40,517 nucleotides of DNA from contig QHWJ01000298.1 of NCBI GenBank assembly GCA_003222535.1, positions 1 to 40,517 of the forward strand. The letters are read 5' to 3'. The notes beneath the pieces are model-generated. The model was not told where the DNA came from. It ran no database searches and saw only the letters and a list, made by a program, of their open reading frames with translations. Below are positions 16,787-26,356 of the stretch, piece after piece. Numbering within the stretch: the stretch's first letter is position 1; each line of letters begins with the position of its first letter. Source of the stretch: Acidobacteriota bacterium (GTDB lineage Bacteria > Acidobacteriota > Vicinamibacteria > Vicinamibacterales > CAVVIG01). A program made the translations under genes and the position numbers.

Positions 16787-18352
16787 TCATTGCACATTGG
16801 CGGCGATTGTGGCCGCGCCGGTCAGTGTGAACGTGCACGTCTTCGTCTTGTTCCCGCCGCTCGAACAGGCGCCGGACCAAATGGCGTCGCGGCCGTTCGT
16901 GACGCTGAGGGTAATCTGCGTGCTGGTGTCGAACGACGCCGATCCACTGCTGCCGACGGCGATGTTGATCCCTGCCGGGCTCGACGTGACCCGCTCCCCA
17001 CTGCGGCCCGTCGCCGTCACCGTCAACGTTGCGTTCGTCGTCGGCGGCGGCGGCGAGGGCGCGGCGGGCGGAGTGACGGTGAGGACCGCCGACTGGTTTG
17101 TGGCGTTATAGGTTGCCAGGATCGACAACTGGGTCACCACGCTCACGACGGGAGTCGTGGCCGTGAAGGTTGCGGTCGTAGCTCCTGGGAGCACCATGAC
17201 ACTGGCTGGGACGCTGGCAGCCCCTGGGTTCAGGCTCATGAGTGAAACAACCGCGCCACCTTGAGGGGCACCGCTCGACAAGGCGATGGTGCCTTGCGAA
17301 TTCGAGCCACCCGCGACGCTTGTCGGATTGAGCACCAGACTCTGCACGCTCGGCAGCGGTATGTCGGGCGCCGGGGGTGTAACCGGGGGTGTAACCGTCA
17401 ACCAGCCTTGGCGAAAAATCGTGGTCACCGTACTCGAGCTGGGGTCCGAGACGACAATCCTCGCCTGGAACTCGGCAAACACCGGCCCCGGGCTGCTCAC
17501 TGAGTTGGTCACGGTGTACGTTGCACGCGATTGCCCGGCGGGAATCGTCACAAACCCATACGTGCTGAGGAGGATGTCGGAACGGTCACTTCTCAACTCC
17601 ACATTGCGCCCTCCCGAAGGAGCTGGCGCGGTGAGCTCGATGATGCCAGTTGTCGATTGGCCCGGCAGAACGACGGGCGGGTCGAAGAACAGCGTCGCCA
17701 CCGGAGGAGAGGAGGCGCAGACGTCGGAACCCGCCTGGTAGACGCAGCCGAAGGGGCATCCCCTGTTGAAAGTAAAGGTTCTGGTAGAGCCGCTGCAACT
17801 GCTCGTCCAGACCGCATCGGCCACGGCCTTGCTGCCCCCAGCGCCGCAAACGGCAGGCAAGGATCCGCAGTTATTGGTGCCGATGCTCCAAGAAGCCGGC
17901 GGCGGCGCGGCGGACACGGACAAAGTCGCGGACGCGGTCCCCGCCGTGATGGTCACCGGGTTCATGCGGCCGTAGGCACGATCGAACAATGCGTTAGTGA
18001 CCACGGAGAACGTGGCCCATGTGGAACCCGCTGGAACCACGACGCTGACCGGGACGGCCGCCAACGCAGGATTACTCGACGACAGGTTCACCGTGGTGTC
18101 CGACGGGGCTGGGCTACTGAGCGTGATTGTGCCGACGACGATCGTGCCGCTGCCCCCGCTGATACTCGACGGTGACAAATTGAGTGACGCGACTGCCGCC
18201 AACGCTTCTACGAAATAACCGCCGGATGCAACCCGCACCAGATGAAGTCTCGCCTGGGCCGGCGGCAGTTTCGGCGGCTTGGGAAGTTCGGCGTGGAAGA
18301 GGAGCATTTGACCGGTCATGCAAAGAACCGTTGTTGCGATAGCGTGATACAC
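16787..18352 (-). CDS. exported Ig-like repeat protein with a Cys-rich insert
   Basis: 521 residues from GTG 18352, chosen because GTGGAGGTG lies just upstream. After an N-terminal hydrophobic segment (IATTVLCMTGQMLLFHA) come about three beta-sandwich repeats of 85-100 residues, each with a pattern like LSPSSISGGSGTIVVGTITL, SVPASVMVLPGATTATFT and SATLSV endings, then a fourth, more divergent C-terminal repeat with two Cys (SGACSS, KTCTFTL). Between repeats one and two is a Cys-rich stretch (NNCGSLPAVCG, SSCSGS, RGCPFGCVYQAGSDVCASS) with eight Cys, likely disulfide-bonded. Pro-rich linkers separate the domains. Most likely a surface or secreted adhesion or matrix protein; no catalytic motif is seen. 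It is convergent with the sulfatase gene, 68 bases apart. Confidence 0.8.
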   Translation of the reverse strand: MYHAIATTVLCMTGQMLLFHAELPKPPKLPPAQARLHLVRVASGGYFVEALAAVASLNLSPSSISGGSGTIVVGTITLSSPAPSDTTVNLSSSNPALAAVPVSVVVPAGSTWATFSVVTNALFDRAYGRMNPVTITAGTASATLSVSAAPPPASWSIGTNNCGSLPAVCGAGGSKAVADAVWTSSCSGSTRTFTFNRGCPFGCVYQAGSDVCASSPPVATLFFDPPVVLPGQSTTGIIELTAPAPSGGRNVELRSDRSDILLSTYGFVTIPAGQSRATYTVTNSVSSPGPVFAEFQARIVVSDPSSSTVTTIFRQGWLTVTPPVTPPAPDIPLPSVQSLVLNPTSVAGGSNSQGTIALSSGAPQGGAVVSLMSLNPGAASVPASVMVLPGATTATFTATTPVVSVVTQLSILATYNATNQSAVLTVTPPAAPSPPPPTTNATLTVTATGRSGERVTSSPAGINIAVGSSGSASFDTSTQITLSVTNGRDAIWSGACSSGGNKTKTCTFTLTGAATIAANVQ

Positions 18353-18880
18353 GATGACACCTCCACCTAACGCGCAGGCCCCACGTTTTTCGATTTTGAT
18401 CGTACTACTACTGACCGCCCAAAATTGGTAAAGCGGCACGTTCGGTTCCCACCTGAGCCGTGCGCCCACTTTCAACTGGTTTACGGCGTGGGCAGGACCG
18501 CCCGCCATGGGTTCCACGCGAGCAAGCGGAAGACGAGCCGGCGACTCGTGCGCACGACCAGCACCGGGATCCCAATGAACGCGTTGAGAAGCGCTTTGAA
18601 TTCCATGCGCAGGACTCGTATGAGTCCCGGTGGATCCGAAACTTCTGGGACGGATTCGATCGTTCGTTCGATAGCGGCACTTCCTCGTCGCGGCGAGCCG
18701 ACGCCTCGTTTTTCCGTTCACGCCTGCGACACGTTGCGATAGACTCGTCGCGCGGGAGCCGCTGTATCCTGCGGTTACGATCCGACCAGTCTGTTCGTGT
18801 CGCTTCGGCTCCGTGCAGACTCAGCCGCGAGCTCAGGGAGTCACCCGGTATGGTCTTGTCGCAGGACCGGGGAGGCCAGC
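18353..18880. other. divergent intergenic region
   Basis: This 528-bp gap separates the divergent Ig-repeat and TonB-receptor genes and must hold both promoters. The only coding-like feature is a 39-codon minus-strand frame at about 18483-18602 (MEFKALLNAFIGIPVLVVRT, RRLVFRLLAWNP); it could be a remnant of a larger gene, but I cannot name it. No convincing promoter or repeat was found. Confidence 0.4.
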
Positions 18881-21742
18881 ATGCCGAGCGTAAGCCGTTT
18901 TGCATACGTGAGAACGCCGGTCGTTCGGACCTTCGTCGCGCCGCTCGCCGTTCTCATCGTCTGTAGCGCATCTGTATGGGCGCAGGGCGGCGCGAGCGTT
19001 GGAGGCGTCGTCAAAGATCAGAGCGGCGCCGCGCTGCCGGGAACCACAGTCACCGTGCTCAACACCGGCACAGGCGCGGCGCAAACGCTCGTCGCCGGGC
19101 CGTCAGGTAACTACCTCGCGGTGAACTTGCAGCCCGGTCAGTACCAAGTGACCGCGGAGCTGAGCGGATTTGGCGCCGGCAAGAAAACGGTGACGCTTAA
19201 CGTCGGCGTCGAGTCGACGGTCGACTTCTCGCTTGGCGTCGCGGCCCTGAGTGAGAGCGTCACGGTCACCGGGGAGAGCCCCCTCGTTGAGGTGACGACG
19301 GCGACGCCCTTGTCGGTCGTCAACGGTGAACAGCTCGCGAGCCTGCCGGTGCTCGATCGCAACTTCCTCGTCGTCGCGCAGATTCTCCCGAGCGCGGCGC
19401 CGATGTCCAACCTTGCGGTGTCGACCCGCTTTGCGGTGACGAAGTTCGGCGGCGTCGCCGACCAGCGAAACGGCTACACCACAATCATCGACGGCACCAC
19501 GGTGGATGACGCGACGTGGGGCTCGCCCGTTATCAACATGACGCAGGACGCGGTGCAGGAATTCAAGGTGTTCCGCAATCAGTTCGACGCGCAGTTCGGC
19601 TCGGCGTTGAACGCGGTGGTCAACGTCGTGTCGAAGTCGGGCACGAACCAGTTCGGCGGCACCGGGTACTACTTCGGCCGCGACAAGAACCTGAACGCGA
19701 AGAACGCGCTGGCGACCTCCGTGCCACCGTTCCAGCAGTATCGCCTGGGCGGCACCTTCAGCGGTCCGATTGCGATGAACAAGACGCACCTGTTCGCGGC
19801 AGTCGAGTACCTCAACATCGACAAGGCGAACATCGTGGCGCTGCCCGCCACCAACCCGTTCGCCGCGCAGCAGAACGGCAACTATCCGTTCACCGTCACG
19901 GAAAAGATCTTCGACACGAAGCTCGATCACCGCTTCAACGGCAAGAACTCGCTGATGGTGCGCTACGCGTACGACAACCAGCTCACGCCGAGCGGCGGCC
20001 CGGTGAACGCGAGCGGCACCATCACGGACTACAGCCGGTCGCACAGCGTGGTGGCGGAAGACAACTGGATCGTCTCGCAGAACAAGGTCAACACGTTTCG
20101 CTACGCGCTGCTGTACCACAACTTGTACACGCTGCCGGCGAACTTCGATCTCGCGATCGGCCGGCCGTCCTATAGCGTTGGGCAGAACGGCGTCGCTCCC
20201 CAGTACTTTCCGCGCACGAATAACAGTTTCTTCGACACGTTCTACATCAACACGGCGAAGCACGACATCAAGATCGGCGGCGAGCTGACGCTCGCGTCGA
20301 GCAACTTCGAGGCGCACTTCACCGAGCACGGCAGCTTCAGCTTCACCACCGACCTGCCGTTCAACGTCAGCGACTCGAGGACCTGGCCCCAGAGCTTCAC
20401 GATGCAGACGCCGGGGTTCTACAACTACAAGTCGAAGCAGATCGCGGGCTTCATCCAGGACGACTGGAGGCTTCACGACCGCGTCCGCCTGAATCTCGGC
20501 CTGCGCTACGATATCGACACGAACCTGCGAAACAACGACTTCTACACCTTGCTGCTCGCGAACCCGTTGTACAAGGGTCTGGATTACTTCGTCAGCAGCG
20601 ATCGCGGCAATGACACGAACAACGTCCAGCCGCGCGTCGGGCTGACGTGGGACCCGAGGGGCAACGGCAAGCTGGTCGTGCGCGGCGGGTTCGGCCACTA
20701 CGTAACGCGGAACCGGCCGTGGTTCGACGAGACGGCCATGGACAAGGCGCTCGGATCGGCCGTGCGCATCACGGACCCAGTCGCGCTCAGCCGCTTCCCA
20801 GACATCAACGGCGTGCTGAATGGAAAGAGCCTCGCGGACTACGTCGCCCAGGGCGGCGTTCGATCGCTCTACCTGATCGACAACAGCTATCAGCTGCCTT
20901 TCGCTCTGAACACGACCGGCGGATTCGGCCTGCAGCTGAACAACGTGACGTCACTCGACGTGGACGTCGTGCACGGCTATGCCGGCGATCAGCTCGGGAC
21001 TACCGACAAGAACCTGCCGGCGAGCGGTCCCGTCACGGCCGCCAACCTGCGCCCGCGGCCGCAGTTCAGTCAGGTTGGCGTGATGGTCAACAACGGCCGC
21101 TCCTGGTACGACGCGGTCGAGATCCAGTTGCGCACGCGCGTGAGAGGCACCGACAGCCTGCAGATCTCGTACACGTACTCGAAGAGCATCCTCGACGGCG
21201 TGACGTTCTACAGCACCTACAGCGGCACCGACCGGACGCCGGACAACTATTCCTACAATGCGACCGATACGCCCCACAACCTGAGCATCGCGGCGTCGAC
21301 GTCCCTGCCTCTCAAGTTTCAGTTGAGCGGCGTCTTCCGGGCCATCAGCGGCGGGCCGCGGCCGGTGTCGGCCGGGGTCGATCTGGACGGCGACCTGAAC
21401 ACGTCGAACGATCGGCCTGCGGGCCTCCCGCAGACCGTGGGCCGCGGCGACGTCCCATCCCAGCTCGCGATCATCAACGCCTTCCGCACGTCGCGTGGTC
21501 TGGGCGCCGTCGATATGAGCCTGCTGAACATCGACCCGGTCATCGACCTCGACCTTCGCCTGACAAAGGTGATTTCGCTGCCGCACAACCGCCGGTTCGA
21601 GATCTTCCTCGAGGGCTACAACCTCACGAACCACACGACGCTGTACGGCGGCGCCTCCGCCATGACCTCCTCGTCATTCCTCATCCGGACCAGCGCGCTC
21701 GACGCCCGTCAGACGCAGTGGGGTGGTCGGTTCGTCTTCTGA
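18881..21742 (+). CDS. TonB-dependent receptor, Oar-like
   Basis: 953 residues. After a signal peptide (VAPLAVLIVCSASVWAQ) comes a carboxypeptidase-regulatory-like Ig domain (ASVGGVVKDQSGAALPGTTV, PGQYQVTAELSGF). The plug follows (ESVTVTGESPLVEV, NAVVNVVSKSGTNQFGGTGYY), then a large beta-barrel with FIQDDWRLHDRVRLNLGLRYD and a final ...WGGRFVF strand ending in Phe. It imports a large or scarce ligand across the outer membrane using TonB energy; the ligand is unknown. The ATG at 18881 has GGGGAGG 5 bases upstream; the frame is open to 18797 without a better signal. It stands as its own transcription unit, followed by the deacetylase gene on the other strand. Confidence 0.92.
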   Translation: MPSVSRFAYVRTPVVRTFVAPLAVLIVCSASVWAQGGASVGGVVKDQSGAALPGTTVTVLNTGTGAAQTLVAGPSGNYLAVNLQPGQYQVTAELSGFGAGKKTVTLNVGVESTVDFSLGVAALSESVTVTGESPLVEVTTATPLSVVNGEQLASLPVLDRNFLVVAQILPSAAPMSNLAVSTRFAVTKFGGVADQRNGYTTIIDGTTVDDATWGSPVINMTQDAVQEFKVFRNQFDAQFGSALNAVVNVVSKSGTNQFGGTGYYFGRDKNLNAKNALATSVPPFQQYRLGGTFSGPIAMNKTHLFAAVEYLNIDKANIVALPATNPFAAQQNGNYPFTVTEKIFDTKLDHRFNGKNSLMVRYAYDNQLTPSGGPVNASGTITDYSRSHSVVAEDNWIVSQNKVNTFRYALLYHNLYTLPANFDLAIGRPSYSVGQNGVAPQYFPRTNNSFFDTFYINTAKHDIKIGGELTLASSNFEAHFTEHGSFSFTTDLPFNVSDSRTWPQSFTMQTPGFYNYKSKQIAGFIQDDWRLHDRVRLNLGLRYDIDTNLRNNDFYTLLLANPLYKGLDYFVSSDRGNDTNNVQPRVGLTWDPRGNGKLVVRGGFGHYVTRNRPWFDETAMDKALGSAVRITDPVALSRFPDINGVLNGKSLADYVAQGGVRSLYLIDNSYQLPFALNTTGGFGLQLNNVTSLDVDVVHGYAGDQLGTTDKNLPASGPVTAANLRPRPQFSQVGVMVNNGRSWYDAVEIQLRTRVRGTDSLQISYTYSKSILDGVTFYSTYSGTDRTPDNYSYNATDTPHNLSIAASTSLPLKFQLSGVFRAISGGPRPVSAGVDLDGDLNTSNDRPAGLPQTVGRGDVPSQLAIINAFRTSRGLGAVDMSLLNIDPVIDLDLRLTKVISLPHNRRFEIFLEGYNLTNHTTLYGGASAMTSSSFLIRTSALDARQTQWGGRFVF

Positions 21743-21819
21743 TCGACGAACGCCTTGGCCTCGCGCCACAGCGCGGCGGTGTGGAAACTGAGCGGCGTCC
21801 TCCGGGTCCGCGACGCTCG

Positions 21820-21888
21820 TCAGTGCGTCTTCGCGCTCTGCTGCTTCACGTAGGTCGCGATCTGTTCCGCGGTCGCGAACCAGACACG
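21820..21888 (-). pseudogene. C-terminal remnant of a second polysaccharide deacetylase
   Basis: Minus-strand codons ending at TGA 21822-21820 read RVWFATAEQIATYVKQQSAKTH. This matches the C-terminus of the intact neighbour, GVWFATEEEIARYLKNQGTTKS. Homology stops abruptly upstream (higher coordinates), so only about 22 codons remain. It most likely marks a former tandem duplicate that was deleted. The rest of the 21743-22062 gap shows nothing I can assign. Confidence 0.7.
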
Positions 21889-22062
21889 TGATTCTTCAGT
21901 CCAGCAAACATGACCAGCTCCATATGAAAAGCGATCGGCTCGCCCTCTAACGCTGCCCTGTGCTCAGCGTCGCCGCCGGTTGCAGCATCAGACGAGCGTT
22001 CCAAGGCGCCGCGATGTCAGCATGTTCTCTTCGTCTTTGTCTGCTCCCGGCCGGTCACGCGA

Positions 22063-23049
22063 CTATGACTTGGTCGTGCCCTGGTTCTTCAAGTATCGCG
22101 CGATCTCTTCTTCCGTGGCGAACCAGACGCCCGCCTTGGATTTCATGTGCGCGATCAGCTTTTCGAGCCAGGCCACGCGCGAGCGATGGCCGCTGATGTG
22201 CGGGTGCATCGTCAGGACGAAGAGCCCGTGCTCGTCATAGGCGACGTCGAATTCCGACTCCCAGATTTTCTCGACCAGCTCCGGCGACGGCAACGATCCG
22301 CTCGCGGCCCCATAATACGGCGCATCGTCCACGATGCGCTCGATTGGCAGCTCGATGACGCCGCTCGGTTGACCGCCCATGTTGATCTCGTAGGCGTCGT
22401 CGCTCGCCATCAGGCTGCTGTCGTACAAGAAGCCCGCGGCTTTAATTTGCTTCATCGTGTACTGGCTGAAGTGCCACGACGGGGCGCGGTAGCCGACCGG
22501 TTTCTTGCCGATCGCCTTGGTCAGCGCGTCGATGGCCTGATTGAGCATCCGCTGTTCTTCGGCTTCGTTGTTGAGCGCGGGCAAATCCTCGTGAATCCAG
22601 CCATGGATGCCGATCTCGTGCTTGCCGGCGGCCACGATGTCCTTGACCATCTGCGGATGCAGAAGCGAGCTGACGGCGGGGATGTAGAACGAGGCGGGGA
22701 CGTTCTGTTTCGCCAGCAGACGCAGGATCCGCGGCACGCCGTCCACCGCGCCGTACTCGCCGCGCGAGAGCGGCTCCGATCCGAGGTCGCCGCTTCGAAG
22801 CGACGTGGTCGCGTTGTCGACGTCGAAGCTGAGCGCGACGGCGACGCGAGCGCCGTTCGGCCACGAGACGGGCTTCAGGCGCCGCCCCGCACTGACGCGA
22901 AACATCTGCCTCTTTAGCTCGTCGAGCGATAACGTCGTCCCGGGCTGCCGGGACGCACTCGCCGCCGGCTGCTGCCCTTTCACGAGCACGTTCGAGTAGA
23001 CGATCGAGCACGCCGCGGCAAGTATCACGCCGATAGCTGTATGTTTCAT
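22063..23049 (-). CDS. exported polysaccharide deacetylase (NodB/CE4-like)
   Basis: 328 residues from ATG 23049, with AGGAGA upstream. A signal peptide (IGVILAAACSIVYSNVLVKG) precedes a NodB-homology fold. Conserved motifs: SFDVDN (catalytic Asp and metal Asp), HGWIHED (HxxxH metal ligands), YRAPSWHFS, and the C-terminal TMHPHISGHRSR with the final His. It removes acetyl or related groups from a polysaccharide, or hydrolyses amides as in PuuE-like members. A 36-base leader follows a strong repeated-type promoter. A remnant of a near-identical gene lies just downstream. The gene is divergent from the TonB receptor at 23390, so the two may be functionally linked. Confidence 0.9.
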   Translation of the reverse strand: MKHTAIGVILAAACSIVYSNVLVKGQQPAASASRQPGTTLSLDELKRQMFRVSAGRRLKPVSWPNGARVAVALSFDVDNATTSLRSGDLGSEPLSRGEYGAVDGVPRILRLLAKQNVPASFYIPAVSSLLHPQMVKDIVAAGKHEIGIHGWIHEDLPALNNEAEEQRMLNQAIDALTKAIGKKPVGYRAPSWHFSQYTMKQIKAAGFLYDSSLMASDDAYEINMGGQPSGVIELPIERIVDDAPYYGAASGSLPSPELVEKIWESEFDVAYDEHGLFVLTMHPHISGHRSRVAWLEKLIAHMKSKAGVWFATEEEIARYLKNQGTTKS

Positions 23050-23091
23050 CGGGAATTCTCCTTGCAATTGCCAGATAAGACGTCAGCGCGG

Positions 23092-23119
23092 ATTATCGCC
23101 GGGGCGGAGAAGGAGTCAA
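23092..23119 (-). promoter_or_regulatory. sigma-70 type promoter of the deacetylase gene
   Basis: On the minus strand TTGACT (23119-23114), a 16-base spacer and GATAAT (23097-23092). Transcription would begin near 23085, giving a leader of about 36 bases. The whole block is repeated upstream of the PQQ-like gene at 38631. Confidence 0.7.
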
Positions 23120-23151
23120 GGACGAAAGGGTAGGACGGCTCACGAAACGCG

Positions 23152-23180
23152 TTGACAACGGCAGCCGACGAGCGTATTTA
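23152..23180 (+). promoter_or_regulatory. possible promoter for the TonB receptor operon
   Basis: A perfect TTGACA at 23152-23157 is followed after 17 bases by a weak -10 match, TATTTA (23175-23180). It points to the receptor gene at 23390 and would give a leader of about 200 bases. The -10 box is poor, so this is tentative. Confidence 0.35.
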
Positions 23181-23389
23181 TCAGGGCCACCGATGCGCTG
23201 TTTGTCGCCTGCGCGCGGCATCCGCCGCATCTCGCGATAGCCAGCCGCCAACCGCCGCAGTTGGTCGGCGGCGTCGAGCGCGAGTCGGTTGTGTCTCCCA
23301 AGATTAGGCGAACGCCCGCCGTAAGAGGTGCAGCACTCACCCATCTCAGGTTCTGACGTTAACAGGCCCCTTGAAAGGGAGTAAGGGCG

Positions 23390-26314
23390 ATGAACGCTCA
23401 TCAATTCGTGCGAGTCGTCGTCGTATCGGGGTGGATGGTGTTCCTGCCGGCCACCGCATGGACGCAGGCAGAAACCGGCAGCATTGCCGGAGTGGTCAGG
23501 GACACGTCGGGGGCCGTGATGCCGGGCGTCACGGTGGAAGCCGCCAGCCCCGCCTTGATCGAAAGGGTCCGCGCGTCCGCCACGGATAACCAGGGACTCT
23601 ACCGCCTCGTCGACCTCCGGCCTGGTCTGTACACCGTCACCTTCACCTTGCCCGGCTTCAGCACGCTCAGGCGGGATGGGATCGAATTGACGACCGGGTT
23701 CACCGCAACTGTGAACGCGGAACTGCGAGTGGGCGCGGTCGAGGAGACGGTCACCGTCTCGGGAGCGTCTCCAGTGGTGGACGTCCAGAACGTTCAACAG
23801 CAAACCACCATTCCGCGCAACACGCTGGATGCGCTTCCGATCGCCGGACGTCCCTCCCAATTCGTCACGCTCATTCCTGCGGCCAACGCCGGAAGCACGA
23901 CCTCCCACGATGTCGGCGGCGTTGGAACGGACCGCGGGTTCTTTGGGGTCCACGGCCAGCGCGCCGACGACATGACCTTCAATTTTTCCGGCATGGATTC
24001 GAGAGTGTTCAGTGGCGGGAGCTTCCAATACAACAAAGCCACCTTCGAGGAAGTAGTCGTCGAGACGGGCGCCGGCTCCGCTGAAGCGACAACCGGCGGC
24101 GTCCAGATCAACATCATCCCCAAGGACGGCGGCAACCGGCTTTCGGGAACCTTGAGTGCCGAGTACACCGGTCCCGGCTTGTCGAGTGACAACGCGACCG
24201 ACGAGCTGCGCGCCCGTGGCCTGAGCGGGGCGCCGTCAATCAAGAGTTACTACGACGTCGGGGGAGGGCTGGGCGGCCCGGTGAAGCGGGACAAGCTGTG
24301 GTTCTTCGGCGCCGGCCGGGTGGAAGACAGAGCCATCTATCAGGCTGGCAATTACTACAACAAGCGACAAGGTACGCTGTTCTACGAGCCAGACTTGAGC
24401 CGGCGCGCCTACAACCATGATTACTCCAAGGACGCCTCGCTCCGCCTCACGTGGCAGGCCGCGGAGAAGCACAAGATTGTCGCCTCCGACACCCAGCACC
24501 CATCCTGCCAGTGTGTGTTTGCCATTCTGGAAACAACTGGTGCGACTAATCAACTCCGTGCGCCCGAAGCTGCCGCGGAGCATCATTACGACCCTCAGTA
24601 CATGCCGGTTCTCACCTACACCTACACTGCGACCAACAAGCTGCTGGTTGAGGTGAACGCTTCGATGAACAGTTATCAACGCAGTCAAAAACGGCTACCG
24701 GAAACAGGGGTCGACGCCGTCTCGGTCGTGGACCAGGCGCTGAACCTCGAGTACGGCTCGCGGCGCACTGGCTACCAGATACTGCATGACTATCGCTATC
24801 ACGAACGGTTCGCGGTGTCTTACATTACCGGGTCGCACAACTTCAAGGTCGGCGTGGACCTGAACCACTTCGAGCAAGGCAGCAAGGACTACACCGACGC
24901 GAACGTAATCAACCTGGCCAGGTCGTACCGGTTCCGAAACCAGGTACCAAATCAGGTGACGATCTACAACACGCCAAACGGACCCTATGACACCGCCACG
25001 GAGAATGGGGTCTACTTGCAGGACCAGTGGACCGCCCGGAAGCTGACCCTGAACCTGGGCCTGCGGTACACTGTGTATGACGCGTTTATCCCCGCACAAC
25101 GCTTGCCGGCGGGCCCGTTCGAGCCCGTGCGTGATTTCCCGGCGGTGGAGCACTCGCCGCAGTGGCAGAATCTCAGCCCGCGCCTGGGGGTCGCTCACGA
25201 CCTGTTTGGCACCGGCAAAACCGCACTCAAAGCGTCACTAGGTCGCTATCCGATTCGCAACGTGGGCGCCGCGGTGGATTATCCATCTGCACGGCTGGCC
25301 GCGAGCACAGCGCGGACCTGGAACGACTCCAACGGGAATTACGTCCCCGACTGCGATCTCCTCAATTCCGCCCCCAACCGCGAGTGCGGGGTATGGGACG
25401 ACCTCAGCTTCGGACGCCCCGGCACGTACCGCGCGGCCGATGCGCTGACAGGCTTCAACCAGCAGAGCTACAACTGGCAGGGCTCGATCTCCGCCCAGCA
25501 CGAACTGCGGCAGAACGTGGGGCTCAATATCGCCTATTACCGCACCTGGTACGGCGGCTTCCTGGCCAGCGACAATCTGGCGACGGCGGCGGCTAGTTAC
25601 AATTCCCTGGTCACTCAGGCGACGCACTACGGGAAGCAGACCGAGGTCTTCCAAGGCGTCGATGTCACGGTGACCGGGCGCTTCGCACGGGGTGCGCGGA
25701 CCCAGGCGAGTCTGAGCACGGGGCAGACGGTGAACGACACCTGCGATTTCAATAGTCTTCCGCAAGTGCAAACGCTCCTGATCCAAGGGGTCTCGGCGCC
25801 AAATCAAGCGCTCCCATCGTCAGTCGTGACGCCGAGAACGCCCGCGTTCTGCCACATCAGCTCGCCATGGTCCGGCGGGACGGCGTTCGGTTTCAATGTC
25901 GTCTACCCCCTGCCCTGGAACCTCCAGGCCAGCGCGATCTACCAGAACAAGCCGGGGTTCCCGATCACGGCGACCTACGTGGCCACCAATGCTGAAATCA
26001 AGTCGTCGCTCGGCCGGAACCTGTCGGAGTGCAATCAAGCGGCCGCTACGTGTTCCGCCAACCGCACGATCTCGCTGATTCCGCCCAACACGATCTTCGA
26101 CGATCGGATCATGCAGCTGGATCTCCGTTTCAGCCGGACCTTCCCGATAGGAAAGGCCAAGTTGCAGGGGAATTTCGACCTCTATAACATCTTCAACGGG
26201 AGCACCATCCTCAACGAGCAAACGCGCTACAGCAACACGAATAACCAGTTCATGAACGCGATACAAATCATGGGCGGGCGCCTGCTCAAATTCAGCGCCC
26301 AGCTTGTTTTCTAG
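23390..26314 (+). CDS. TonB-dependent receptor, Oar-like
   Basis: 974 residues. Signal peptide (VVVVSGWMVFLPATAWTQ), regulatory-like Ig domain (GSIAGVVRDTSGAVMPGVTV, RPGLYTVTFTLPGFSTL), plug (ETVTVSGASPVVDV, GVQINIIPKDGGNRLSGTL) and a 22-strand-type barrel with VYLQDQWTARKLTLNLGLRY and a terminal FSAQLVF. It carries a longer N-terminal plug variant with HGQRADDMTFNFSGMDSR, different from the receptor at 18881. AGGGAG lies upstream of the ATG at 23390. The next gene starts 42 bases after the stop, on the same strand, so the receptor is probably co-transcribed with the exported amidohydrolase, which may process its cargo. Confidence 0.93.
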   Translation: MNAHQFVRVVVVSGWMVFLPATAWTQAETGSIAGVVRDTSGAVMPGVTVEAASPALIERVRASATDNQGLYRLVDLRPGLYTVTFTLPGFSTLRRDGIELTTGFTATVNAELRVGAVEETVTVSGASPVVDVQNVQQQTTIPRNTLDALPIAGRPSQFVTLIPAANAGSTTSHDVGGVGTDRGFFGVHGQRADDMTFNFSGMDSRVFSGGSFQYNKATFEEVVVETGAGSAEATTGGVQINIIPKDGGNRLSGTLSAEYTGPGLSSDNATDELRARGLSGAPSIKSYYDVGGGLGGPVKRDKLWFFGAGRVEDRAIYQAGNYYNKRQGTLFYEPDLSRRAYNHDYSKDASLRLTWQAAEKHKIVASDTQHPSCQCVFAILETTGATNQLRAPEAAAEHHYDPQYMPVLTYTYTATNKLLVEVNASMNSYQRSQKRLPETGVDAVSVVDQALNLEYGSRRTGYQILHDYRYHERFAVSYITGSHNFKVGVDLNHFEQGSKDYTDANVINLARSYRFRNQVPNQVTIYNTPNGPYDTATENGVYLQDQWTARKLTLNLGLRYTVYDAFIPAQRLPAGPFEPVRDFPAVEHSPQWQNLSPRLGVAHDLFGTGKTALKASLGRYPIRNVGAAVDYPSARLAASTARTWNDSNGNYVPDCDLLNSAPNRECGVWDDLSFGRPGTYRAADALTGFNQQSYNWQGSISAQHELRQNVGLNIAYYRTWYGGFLASDNLATAAASYNSLVTQATHYGKQTEVFQGVDVTVTGRFARGARTQASLSTGQTVNDTCDFNSLPQVQTLLIQGVSAPNQALPSSVVTPRTPAFCHISSPWSGGTAFGFNVVYPLPWNLQASAIYQNKPGFPITATYVATNAEIKSSLGRNLSECNQAAATCSANRTISLIPPNTIFDDRIMQLDLRFSRTFPIGKAKLQGNFDLYNIFNGSTILNEQTRYSNTNNQFMNAIQIMGGRLLKFSAQLVF

Positions 26315-26356
26315 AAGCGCAGCGAGCCTGCGACACCAAGTAACGAAGGAGAAGAC

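Noticed and set aside
18483-18602. A real 39-residue gene upstream of the Ig-repeat gene
   Set aside because: No clear ribosome-binding site and no family; at most a remnant, so it is only mentioned in the intergenic entry.
19103-20698. Long antisense open frame inside the TonB receptor gene
   Set aside because: Long antisense frames are common in high-GC coding sequence; the translation is Arg/Val/Asp-rich without any family motif, whereas the opposite strand is a clear receptor. The same holds for other long antisense frames such as 634-2046, 5606-7072, 9340-11034 and 25820-27301.
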